A stretch of 64,000 bases of DNA, taken from positions 27,754 to 91,753 of the forward strand of contig NZ_JACJSP010000019.1 in assembly GCF_014698235.1 (NCBI RefSeq). The letters run 5' to 3'. Positions 26,743 to 34,316 of the stretch are shown one piece after another. The translations under genes were made by a program, and so were the position numbers. Under the pieces are notes generated by a model. That model worked only from the letters and a program-made list of their open reading frames with translations, searched no databases and was not told the origin of the DNA. This DNA is from Limnothrix sp. FACHB-406 (lineage in GTDB: Bacteria > Cyanobacteriota > Cyanobacteriia > CACIAM-69d). The stretch's first letter is position 1; the number at the start of each line of letters is the position of its first letter.

Positions 26743-28821
26743 ATGACTCTTTTTCCCCAGCCGAATTCTGCGGATTCTGGATCAACGGACTCGGCATCAA
26801 TGGATCCTGCATCAACGGATCCTGCATCAACGTTTTCGCGTCGCACAGCTTTGCAGTTGCTTGGTGTGGGTGCGGTGGGCAGCGCCCTCGGCTACTCGCG
26901 GTTCATGAAGCCGGAGCCTAGTCAATATCAACCCGATCGCCTGACATTGCCAACGCGGTTACCGGACGATCGCCCTAAGCGGGTGGCTGTGGTCGGTGGT
27001 GGCTTGGCGGGCTTGGCAGCGGCCTATGAATTGAGCCGACGCGGATTTGCGGTGACATTACTGGAGCGATCGCCCCACTTGGGCGGCAAAATCGCCAGTT
27101 GGCCCATCACGGTCAATGGTGAATCGCTGATGATGGAGCATGGGTTCCATGGCTTTTTCCCGCAGTACTACAACCTGTGGGCCCTGACGGAAGAAATGAA
27201 TATCCGTCAGGATTTTCTGTCCCTGGAGCGCTACTCAGTGCTCTACAAGGATGAAACCTACGCACCGGAAGTGTTTCGCCCCACCCATTCATCCTTCCCT
27301 TGGAATATTGTCGATTTGGCCATTTCTTCGCCGAATCGGTTTCGTTGGGGCTTAAATCTCACCAGCCCTGCCCATTGGGCCGTATTTCGGGCCATTACGG
27401 GATTTGAACCCACGAAGACCTACGAGGAACTCGATGCGATCGCCGTGACAGACTGGGCGGCCAATGACTTCCCCAAGGGACTATATGACCTGTATTTCCT
27501 ACCCTTTGGCAAATCCACGCTCAACTCGCCAGATGTGCTGAGTGCGGGCGAGTTAATGCAGTTTTTCCATTTCTATTTCTTTGGCAATCCGGAGGGGCTG
27601 GCCTTTAACGGCACCAAGCAGGACATGGGCCGCACGTTGGTGGAGCCGATGATGCGGGCGATCGAGGCCAACGGGGGCAAAGTCATCGCCAATGCTCAGG
27701 TCGATCAGGTGGCGTGGCAGGATCAACAAATCACATCCCTGAGCTACCGCCAAACGGGATCCGCCATTCCAGTTCCGTTCTGGGTCGATCGCCACAGTTC
27801 GCTGAACGAAGCCAGTGCCCAAGCCACTTCCCAGCGCCCAGAAACCCAGGAGGTTACGGCCACCGAGCAGCCGGTCACAGCTCAACCGCTGGCGAATCGC
27901 CCGGAATATTTTGGGGGCGGCGATGAGGTCTATGCGGTGGCGGAGGGATCGGCGCTGTCGTTAACCTGCACGCACCAGGGCTGTACGGTGGCTCCCCAGG
28001 CAGACGGCACGTTCCAATGTCCTTGCCATGGGGCCCGGTTCGATCGCGAGGGCAAGGTGCTTCAGGGGCCCGCCACCAAGCCCCTAGCTCGCTACAACGT
28101 GGAGCAGCGATCGGGCGATCGGGTGCAATTGGCGGCCGCAGCGGTCGATCGGACTCCGAGCCAGGTGGTGGAAGCGGACTATTTCGTGTTTGCAGCGGAT
28201 GTGAAAGGTATTCGCCATCTGTTTGACATTGCCGAAGGAGACGTGGCTGAACCCACGCGATCGCAAGTGGCCCAGCTCACCGTGGCGGATCCCTTTGCGG
28301 TGGCTCGCATCTGGTTCGATCGCGACTTTGATTGGGATCAAAGCGAGTTCACCTCCCTCTCGGGCTACCGCCTAACGGACAGCATCACCCGCTATCACAA
28401 AATCCAAGAGGACTACAAAGCCTGGGCCGATCGCACAGGGGGCAGCGTGGTTGAACTCCATGCTTACTGCTACAAAGAAGCCGAATTCCCCACCCAAGAA
28501 GCCCTGCTCACCACCTTTGAGCAGGAGCTATACGAGTTGGTGCCGGCCCTCAAAGGAGCCACAATTTTGCATCGCGAGCTGGTGAACCAAAAGAATTTCT
28601 CTGGCTTCCCCCCCGGCAGTTATTCCCAACGCCCTGCCACGCGATCGGGCGCAAGCAACCTCATGTTTGCGGGCGATTGGGTGAAAATGCCCTTCCCTTG
28701 CGGTCTGATGGAACGAGCCATCAGCAGTGGCCTGCTGGCAGCCAATGAAATTTGTCATGAGGAAGGATTACAACGCCGCACCCTGTTGACTGTTCGGCCG
28801 GAGGGGGTGCTGCAAATTTAG
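26743..28821 (+). CDS. Tat-targeted FAD-dependent oxidoreductase with inserted Rieske [2Fe-2S] domain
   Basis: A 692-residue protein. Residues 31-50 are a twin-arginine signal ([21 protein letters not shown]33-R34). The dinucleotide-binding motif [22 protein letters not shown] (81-102) and [17 protein letters not shown] place it in the phytoene-desaturase/amine-oxidase FAD family. Residues ~380-450 hold a Rieske domain (C409-T-H411...C414, then C426-P-C428-H429), inserted within the FAD protein before its C-terminal FAD-binding end (MFAGDWV, near 640). Substrate unknown; carotenoid desaturase-related enzymes are the nearest family by eye. Residues 10-30 are a Ser/Thr/Asp/Ala repeat encoded by 15-bp direct repeats (26785-26832). 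Confidence 0.87.
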   Translation: MTLFPQPNSADSGSTDSASMDPASTDPASTFSRRTALQLLGVGAVGSALGYSRFMKPEPSQYQPDRLTLPTRLPDDRPKRVAVVGGGLAGLAAAYELSRRGFAVTLLERSPHLGGKIASWPITVNGESLMMEHGFHGFFPQYYNLWALTEEMNIRQDFLSLERYSVLYKDETYAPEVFRPTHSSFPWNIVDLAISSPNRFRWGLNLTSPAHWAVFRAITGFEPTKTYEELDAIAVTDWAANDFPKGLYDLYFLPFGKSTLNSPDVLSAGELMQFFHFYFFGNPEGLAFNGTKQDMGRTLVEPMMRAIEANGGKVIANAQVDQVAWQDQQITSLSYRQTGSAIPVPFWVDRHSSLNEASAQATSQRPETQEVTATEQPVTAQPLANRPEYFGGGDEVYAVAEGSALSLTCTHQGCTVAPQADGTFQCPCHGARFDREGKVLQGPATKPLARYNVEQRSGDRVQLAAAAVDRTPSQVVEADYFVFAADVKGIRHLFDIAEGDVAEPTRSQVAQLTVADPFAVARIWFDRDFDWDQSEFTSLSGYRLTDSITRYHKIQEDYKAWADRTGGSVVELHAYCYKEAEFPTQEALLTTFEQELYELVPALKGATILHRELVNQKNFSGFPPGSYSQRPATRSGASNLMFAGDWVKMPFPCGLMERAISSGLLAANEICHEEGLQRRTLLTVRPEGVLQI

Positions 28822-29189
28822 AGTCCTCAGTTCAGAGCCTTTCATAGGTGGCATAGTCTGCCGGGCAACTGGCCCAACCCCCTTAGCCCAGATGGGGGGC
28901 TGGCACTCACCCCATGGTGCGCTCAAGGGCAATTCCTATAATCGCGGCAACTGGAGGGACTGACCCCTCAGCCCACATCCATGGAGACCTGTTGAGACCT
29001 GGGGAACCCGGTTTTGGCCGCTGGCAACCCATCGCCCACGGTTCAACCCATCACGATCGGGCAAGCGGCTCAACCTATCGCCCAACAAGTCTCCATGATG
29101 GGCTGCTCAACAGTTGCTGATCTTGAGTTGCTCGCCTTGAGTTGCTTGCCTTGTCGTCTGTTGCCGTTGATTGTGGAGGAGTGTAGACC
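28822..29189. other. Spacer upstream of the beta-barrel gene
   Basis: About 370 bp. A weak GC hairpin (CCCCC...GGGGG near 28878-28902) may end the preceding transcript. Related phrases such as TGAGTTGCT and GCTTGCC repeat at 29115-29160. No gene seen. Confidence 0.45.
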
Positions 29190-29936
29190 ATGCCTTTGAT
29201 GTTGGATCCCCTACGGGCTGGCTTGGCCCTGGCGTTCACGATCGGGTTAGGAGCCGTTGGCCAACCGGCCCAAGCAACCCCCGCTGCTGAGCTGACGGAA
29301 TTGGCGGCAGACTTGCCCGCCACCGAGCAAGACAGCCGCCAGCCGATCGCCCTTGATCAATTCGGTGCGCCGTCCACTCAGGCCAATCGATTGCAGGAAG
29401 CAGTGCCCACCCTCGCCGTTGCTCCTGCTGCTTTGGCAGCCGACTCGCATTTCGATGGTCAGCTTGCTCAACAGCCCGATCGCGCCGCCAATGGCCGCCG
29501 CACCAGCAGCAAATTTAGCTACATCGGTATTGGTGGGGCGATCGGCCTGAGCGGCGATGACGATTCCAGCGCCCTGGGTGAAGGCGGCTTTGCCCTTCTG
29601 AGCAAAACGGCTTTCAGCGAAAACCTTTCCCTACACAACGCCAGCATTTTGGGCAATGGTGGCACTTCGGTGATTGCCCTAACCGCCGATTTTCCCATTC
29701 GCAATCAGGAAACGGGCGACATCTCGATCGTCCCCTTCGTGGGTGGCGGCTTGGCCATCAGTGACCTATTCGGCGATGACACAGACGTGGGCTTCGCGCT
29801 CACGGGCGGCATTGATGTCCCCCTCAGTTACCGCTGGACAGCCACCGGGCGAGTGGCCGCCGCCTTCTTAGACGACAACACCGATGTGGCCCTCCTGTTG
29901 GGTGTGGGCTACACGTTCACGGGCTTTTTCAAATAA
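29190..29936 (+). CDS. Putative outer-membrane beta-barrel protein
   Basis: A 248-residue protein preceded by GTGGAGGAG. Signal peptide: LRAGLALAFTIGLGAVGQ ending PAQA-T. A low-complexity stretch follows to ~100, then ~140 residues of alternating hydrophobic strands (SYIGIGGAIGLSG, GGFALLSKTAFSENLSLHNA, SIVPFVGGGLAISD, ALLLGVGYTFTGFFK). The final Phe-x-Phe-Phe-Lys resembles a barrel C-terminus. Similar proteins with eight-stranded OmpA/OprF-like barrels occur in cyanobacteria. No function can be assigned. Confidence 0.78.
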   Translation: MPLMLDPLRAGLALAFTIGLGAVGQPAQATPAAELTELAADLPATEQDSRQPIALDQFGAPSTQANRLQEAVPTLAVAPAALAADSHFDGQLAQQPDRAANGRRTSSKFSYIGIGGAIGLSGDDDSSALGEGGFALLSKTAFSENLSLHNASILGNGGTSVIALTADFPIRNQETGDISIVPFVGGGLAISDLFGDDTDVGFALTGGIDVPLSYRWTATGRVAAAFLDDNTDVALLLGVGYTFTGFFK

Positions 29937-29985
29937 CGCCCCGTGGCTGATCGTGCCCCGTGGCTGATGATGCCCTGTGGCTGAA
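29937..29985. repeat. ~17-bp direct repeat, 3 degenerate copies
   Basis: The phrase GCCC(C/T)GTGGCTGA occurs three times in ~50 bp directly after the beta-barrel gene stop codon. Confidence 0.8.
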
Positions 29986-30110
29986 ACCATCCTGAACCCA
30001 CCCAGGCCCCTATCACCCTAAAACATCCAAGATTGGGTGTGCATAGCTGGGAAAGGCCGCGACGGAACTTTTAAACTAGTTCTCTCGCAAGTTCCATGGA
30101 GCATGGGTAA

Positions 30111-30980
30111 ATGACGATCACTGCCAAACTGGATCGCCTTCGATCGTTGTTTCAAGAGATGGATCGCGCCCTCATTGCCTACTCCGGTGGCATTGACAGC
30201 ACCCTCGTCGCAAAGGTGGCCTTTGATGTGCTGGGCGATCGCGCAGTGGCCATCACTGCCGAGTCCCCTTCCCTGCTGCCCGATGACTTGCTGGAGGCGC
30301 AAGCCCAAGCAGCGGCCATCGGCATTGCCCATGAAATTGTGCAAACCCATGAACTAAATAACCCCAACTACGCCGCTAACCCCACCAATCGCTGCTACTT
30401 CTGCAAGAGCGAACTACACGACACCTTGAAGCCGATCGCGATCGCCCGGGGCTATCCCTACGTGGTGGATGGGGTGAATGCGGATGATCTCCGGGACTAC
30501 CGACCGGGGATCCAGGCCGCCAAGGAACGAGGCGCGCGATCGCCCCTGGCCGAGCTGGGGATCAGCAAGCTCGAAGTGCGCGAACTCTCGAAGCAACTAG
30601 CCTTACCCTGGTGGGACAAACCGGCCCAACCCTGCCTGAGTTCCCGCTTTCCCTACGGCGAAACCATCACCCTCGAAAAATTGCAGCGGGTGGGTCGAGC
30701 CGAACGCTATCTCCGACAGTTGGGCTATCGCGATTTGCGGGTGCGCTCGGAGGGCGACACGGCCCGCATTGAACTGCCGCCAGCGCTGATTAAGGACTTT
30801 GTGGGGGCGATCGACCTGCCCAAACTAGTCCAAGATTTCCAAGAACTGGGGTTTTTGTATGTTTGCCTAGACTTGGAAGGACTCGTGAGCGGCAAGCTCA
30901 ACCGCGTCTTGAACTGGCCCCGAGGGGCTGAATCGGTTGCCACGTCAGGCGTTTCCGCCAGCGCAGGCCCACAGCGCTAG
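30111..30980 (+). CDS. larE: ATP-dependent sacrificial sulfur transferase LarE
   Basis: LarE sulfurates the nicotinic-acid-derived precursor of the nickel-pincer nucleotide cofactor. It is a PP-loop ATP pyrophosphatase: motif SGGIDS at 25-30. Residue C175 in PAQPCLSSRF corresponds to the sacrificial Cys176 of Lactobacillus LarE; an extra CYFC pair is at 95-98. The 289-residue length matches the family. Cyanobacteria often have larE without larB/larC next to it, so use of its product is uncertain here. Starts with ATG overlapping a three-codon frame (ATG-GGT-AAA-TGA). Confidence 0.9.
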   Translation: MTITAKLDRLRSLFQEMDRALIAYSGGIDSTLVAKVAFDVLGDRAVAITAESPSLLPDDLLEAQAQAAAIGIAHEIVQTHELNNPNYAANPTNRCYFCKSELHDTLKPIAIARGYPYVVDGVNADDLRDYRPGIQAAKERGARSPLAELGISKLEVRELSKQLALPWWDKPAQPCLSSRFPYGETITLEKLQRVGRAERYLRQLGYRDLRVRSEGDTARIELPPALIKDFVGAIDLPKLVQDFQELGFLYVCLDLEGLVSGKLNRVLNWPRGAESVATSGVSASAGPQR

Positions 30981-31285
30981 GCGAATTACAACCGATCGCT
31001 GAGGAAAAGTGCAAAATCGAACTACCATTGCACGAGAATGCCCCGCTTGTCGTACCAAAAGCGACAGGTCGATCTAGAATCAGCGTTAGGTTTCTTGGTT
31101 AACGATGGGTTAACGTGACCAAAACCCAATGGAGAGCGGTCACGACCTCCATTGCGGCGGTTGTCATAGAATCCTCAGGAATCTGATCTCCGCCAAATTA
31201 CCCGGATTCCCGATCGCATCGTTTAAGATGACAGTCGGGTTCATTTGACTACCCCATTTTGTGCTGTTGAGGAGTGACAACAAAC
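30981..31285. other. Spacer upstream of the small lipoprotein gene, with Pho-box-like repeat
   Basis: About 305 bp. Two perfect copies of GGTTAACG (31097-31104 and 31108-31115) are 11 bp apart; on the minus strand they read CGTTAACC. No ORF was seen. Confidence 0.6.
31097..31115. promoter_or_regulatory. Candidate tandem Pho-box-like operator
   Basis: Direct repeats of an 8-mer with 3-bp spacer give an 11-bp period (one helical turn), with core TTAACC on the minus strand, close to the cyanobacterial SphR/PhoB box (C/T)TTAA(C/T)(C/T)(T/A)NNN. Only two copies are perfect; a third match is absent. Confidence 0.4.
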
Positions 31286-31462
31286 ATGAAATCTACCCTG
31301 AAGACTTTGGTTTCCCGCGTTGCCCGTGGTGTTGTGGCTGCAAGCTTGGTTGCCGGTCTGGCAACCGCTTGCGGTGGTGGCGGCGGTGAAGCCCCTGCTA
31401 GCCCCGAAGCCAGCCCCGCTGCTAGCCCCGCTGCTAGCCCCAGCCCCACCACGACTCCTTAG
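31286..31462 (+). CDS. Small lipoprotein with Ala-Ser-Pro repeats
   Basis: A 58-residue ORF with GAGGAG (31269-31274) upstream. N-terminal MKSTLKTLVSRVARGVVAAS is a signal sequence followed by LVAGLATACGGGGG; the Cys after ATA fits a lipobox, though with Ala rather than Leu at -3. The mature part is almost entirely Gly then (Ser-Pro-Ala-Ala) repeats ending SPSPTTTP. Likely a membrane-anchored tail of unknown role. A strong terminator follows at 31602-31635. Confidence 0.72.
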   Translation: MKSTLKTLVSRVARGVVAASLVAGLATACGGGGGEAPASPEASPAASPAASPSPTTTP

Positions 31463-31601
31463 TCTGGCTAGGGTTGGCGATCGACCGCTGCTCTTCGCCG
31501 GATCACAGATCAATCGTGGGTGATGAGCAAGCGCGGCCGAATCAACACAACCGAAATGGTGCAAGTTTGACTGAACAAACTTGACTAATCCAAACGTAAT
31601 T

Positions 31602-31635
31602 GGGGATGAACTGATCACAGGTTCATCCCCTTTTT
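31602..31635 (+). terminator. Strong Rho-independent terminator
   Basis: Perfect 10-bp stem GGGGATGAAC / GTTCATCCCC, 9-nt loop and TTTTT (31631-31635). It lies 140 bp after the small lipoprotein ORF and so supports transcription of that ORF. Confidence 0.92.
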
Positions 31636-31717
31636 AAGGCCGAGGCACAAAGGATCAGGTGCAGCGGATCAGGTGTAGCGGGTCAGAAGGAAACCCATCA
31701 ACCCAGCACCCCAACCC

Positions 31718-32965
31718 CTAACCAACCGTAAAGTTAGCCGACTGATTCAGCGCCCCCGGCAACACTCCCAACACCACACCCAAATACTGACCATTCACCG
31801 CCGAAGTTGGGTCATTCACCTTGATGGCTGTGCCCGTTTTCACCCCCGTTGTGAGGGCCCCGGTGATCTCCGTGGACACATTAATCGCCACAAACTCAAA
31901 ACTCAGCTTCTCCAGCGTCAGGCTATCGCTCGTGTTCAGCCGAATCTTGTCTGTTCCCAGCACAAAATCCGCCACAATATCGGCGCTGTTGGCACTGGTC
32001 GCCGTGTTGGACAAGCCCGCCGTGGTGTCACGATCAGCCCGCAGCACAAAGGAATCAGCCCCCGCGCCCCCGGTCAAAATATCCTGGCCAAAATCGCCCG
32101 ACAGTTGATCGTCCCCATTGTCCCCAAACAGTAAATCGGAGTTGCGGCCACCATTCACCGTGTCATTGCCTTCGCCGCCCCGCACTAAATCGTTGCCATC
32201 GTTGCCATTGAGAATAATTTCGTTGCCAGCGCCACCATCAATGCTGTCGGAGTCTTTGCCGCCCCGAATTTGATCAATGCCATCCCCACCCAGCAACACA
32301 TCATTACCCCGGTTGCCGTTGAAGAAATCATTCTCCGAGGAGCCAGTAATGGTGTCGTTGCCATTCAGACCCACCACGAAAAAGCCCTTAGTTTCGACCC
32401 GCACACCCAAGTTGGTGTTGTCCGCATCGTCAGACAGGTAAAACAGGGGCAACCCCGACAGGTCATCGCGTCCTGTGGAAGGGCCGCTAGGAACGCCATT
32501 GGGCGAGGCCAGTTCCGCCGTTGTGGGGAAGGAGGGGAACGCGAAGGATTGACTCGTGATGTCACCCACCGACAGATCGGCCGTCCCGGCGGCCGTGGGC
32601 CCCGCAATCACGGCGCTGGCATCATTGGTCACTTGTAGGTTGAACCCTCCAGCATCGGCGCTGCTGCGGGCAATGCGCACCACGTACTGAGTTCCCGCTT
32701 CGGCGGCAAATTGCACCAAGGAATTTTTGTTGGTGGGCGAAGAGTCGTAGTTATCGGCCACCAGGGTCAAGGTTGTGCCGCTCTTCTTAAAAACTTGCAA
32801 GTAGGGATCGAGGGTGCTGGCATTGGCTGAGGCGACAATTTGGGTGCTGCCTGCCGTTAATCCCGTGATCGTGTATTCCCCAAAGGGCACAGTGCGTAAC
32901 GGATAGAGACCGCTGTTATTGGCATCAACGGCATTGATCGTCCCGGCAACAGTGACGGTAGGCAT
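31718..32965 (-). CDS. RTX-type calcium-binding repeat protein with PPC-like N-domain
   Basis: A 415-residue protein with no classical signal peptide. Residues ~15-130 resemble a bacterial pre-peptidase C-terminal domain (YTITGLTAGSTQIVAS...YLQVFKKSGTTLTLVADN...QYVVRIARSSADAGGFNLQV). Residues ~200-310 carry RTX nonapeptide repeats of the GGxGxDxLx type (NGNDTITGS, GNDVLLGGDGIDQIRGG, GNDLVRGGEGNDTVNGG, GGAGADSFVL), which bind Ca2+ in a beta roll. Such proteins leave the cell by type I secretion using a C-terminal signal (family knowledge). No type I transporter is adjacent. No enzyme domain is seen. Confidence 0.87.
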   Translation of the reverse strand: MPTVTVAGTINAVDANNSGLYPLRTVPFGEYTITGLTAGSTQIVASANASTLDPYLQVFKKSGTTLTLVADNYDSSPTNKNSLVQFAAEAGTQYVVRIARSSADAGGFNLQVTNDASAVIAGPTAAGTADLSVGDITSQSFAFPSFPTTAELASPNGVPSGPSTGRDDLSGLPLFYLSDDADNTNLGVRVETKGFFVVGLNGNDTITGSSENDFFNGNRGNDVLLGGDGIDQIRGGKDSDSIDGGAGNEIILNGNDGNDLVRGGEGNDTVNGGRNSDLLFGDNGDDQLSGDFGQDILTGGAGADSFVLRADRDTTAGLSNTATSANSADIVADFVLGTDKIRLNTSDSLTLEKLSFEFVAINVSTEITGALTTGVKTGTAIKVNDPTSAVNGQYLGVVLGVLPGALNQSANFTVG

Positions 32966-33971
32966 GATTCAACTCCTGGTGATAGGGAAAACTAAACGAA
33001 GGGGGGCAACAGGCGGGGGCAAACACCCGATCGGGAAGTCGATCGAGGACTGATCGCACCTGACATCTACAGATCGTCACCCAAAGATCGTCACCCAAGC
33101 GCCGCCACCCGCTGGCTGTCGTCCAAGGGCCAAGCGACCCCAGGACAGCCAGCGGAAGCGCGGAAGCAAGGCATCAAAGCGAGTGATGAGCGAGTGATGA
33201 AAGCTAATGATGATTGTCGCGAGTTGAGTTGGGCATGATGCGGACGATTAGCCGCTTCCATGAACGCCACAGCCTGACCCAACGTTTAGCGGGCAAAAAC
33301 CGGCTTTTTGAGCGGTTTTGCTCGGTAACTGCTGAAGCCAATGACGCAACTGTCCTAGGGTTTGTTTCAGTCGTCGATCTGGGGCTGCTTTTGGGCCTGC
33401 GGTCTGGGGCGGAAAACCTGTTCTCGGATCCTCCAAACTCTGGTTTTACCGTTGCAAAATCTTGCGGGCAAGGGGGGGCAGCCTCTCGCCTGGGGCAGTT
33501 TTGCAGCTAGGAATAAGTGTTGTGACGATTTTTGAGGTGATGAACGGGAATTTTTTGCCGATCGCCCGGATCGATCGCCCCCTTGCCCCTTCGGCAGAGT
33601 CGATCGCCCTCCGCCCAGCAATACTCCCAAAGACTGATGGCATAAGTTTCTTTCTTTTGGAATGTCTTAAAAAGATCTGAGAATTTTGGCTCTGAAATGG
33701 GTCTCAAATCTTAAAGAATTATGAATTTATTAATTAACAATTGGAGTCAATCGGCATCAAGCATTAGCGGAATTTATACACAAAACAGCTTTTTTGAATC
33801 GCCAAAGCCTTCTGTTTTGATCAGAAATTTAGCGACAATGAAATGCGGGTTGAAGCGCTCAACTTGACCCCGCTTGACCCGACTTTTGGGCATCGGTTCC
33901 CTGACAACAGAACCGAACATAGCCAATTCGTTTTCAATACAAATCTCAATACAAAGCCAGGAGGGGTTGCT
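32966..33971. other. 1-kb spacer upstream of RTX and small membrane protein genes
   Basis: No convincing gene on either strand. Frames such as 33214-33510 (+) and 33367-33630 (-) have no ribosome-binding site or recognisable sequence. ATCGTCACCCAA occurs twice at 33074-33099, and GAGTGATGA twice at 33180-33199. The segment 33640-33840 is AT-rich. Confidence 0.6.
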
Positions 33972-34154
33972 ATGGATAGCGGAGTGACGATTGCTACGCT
34001 GTGCGGCATTGGTAGCGGCGCGCTGTGCTTGGTTTTGCCGGGGTTGATTGCCTGGAGCGCTCGCCAGCAGCGGGCTGAGGTGGAAGAGATGCCCTCGGGA
34101 TCCCTGCGGTTAGAAGCGGAGTTAGTGGAAGTGGTGGCCCCGATCGACCTGTAA
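33972..34154 (+). CDS. Small single-pass membrane protein
   Basis: A 60-residue ORF with an excellent Shine-Dalgarno site (AGGAGG, 33959-33964; 7 nt to ATG). Residues ~5-28 form one membrane helix (VTIATLCGIGSGALCLVLPGLIAWSA), followed by a short charged tail (RQQRAEVEEMPSGSLRLEAELVEVVAPIDL). The frame extends upstream to 33843, but the ribosome-binding site marks 33972 as the start. No family recognised. A hairpin terminator follows. Confidence 0.75.
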   Translation: MDSGVTIATLCGIGSGALCLVLPGLIAWSARQQRAEVEEMPSGSLRLEAELVEVVAPIDL

Positions 34155-34230
34155 TATTGCGCAACCCTTTTGCAGGGTGCTGGTCGTTGGTTTTGCCTGT
34201 CCCTTTTTTTCAAGTTTCCAGCTTATTGCT

Positions 34231-34268
34231 TCCCCGCCCGATCGACCAATTGGGCGGGGAATTGTTTT
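34231..34268 (+). terminator. Terminator between convergent genes
   Basis: Perfect 9-bp stem TCCCCGCCC / GGGCGGGGA with a 12-nt loop, then ATTGTTTT on the + strand. It ends the small membrane protein transcript and may also serve the convergent TpsB gene. Confidence 0.8.
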
Positions 34269-34316
34269 CAGCAGCAAACCCCATCAAACTCACAGGAAAA
34301 ATGGCACAAACACGAT

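Noticed and set aside
27398..27420. GGGATTTGAACCC, resembling a tRNA T-arm on the minus strand
   Set aside because: It lies in the FAD/Rieske coding sequence and no acceptor, D or anticodon arms are found around it.
26743..28821. Naming the FAD/Rieske gene as a specific carotenoid enzyme (crtU/cruE)
   Set aside because: The family is close by eye, but a specific activity cannot be told from motifs alone.
31718..32965. RTX protein as the TpsA partner of the TpsB gene
   Set aside because: It lacks a TPS secretion domain at the N-terminus and has RTX repeats typical of type I export.
33214..33630. Opposing frames in the 1-kb spacer (33214-33510 + and 33367-33630 -)
   Set aside because: No start signals, no recognisable domain, and they overlap each other antisense.
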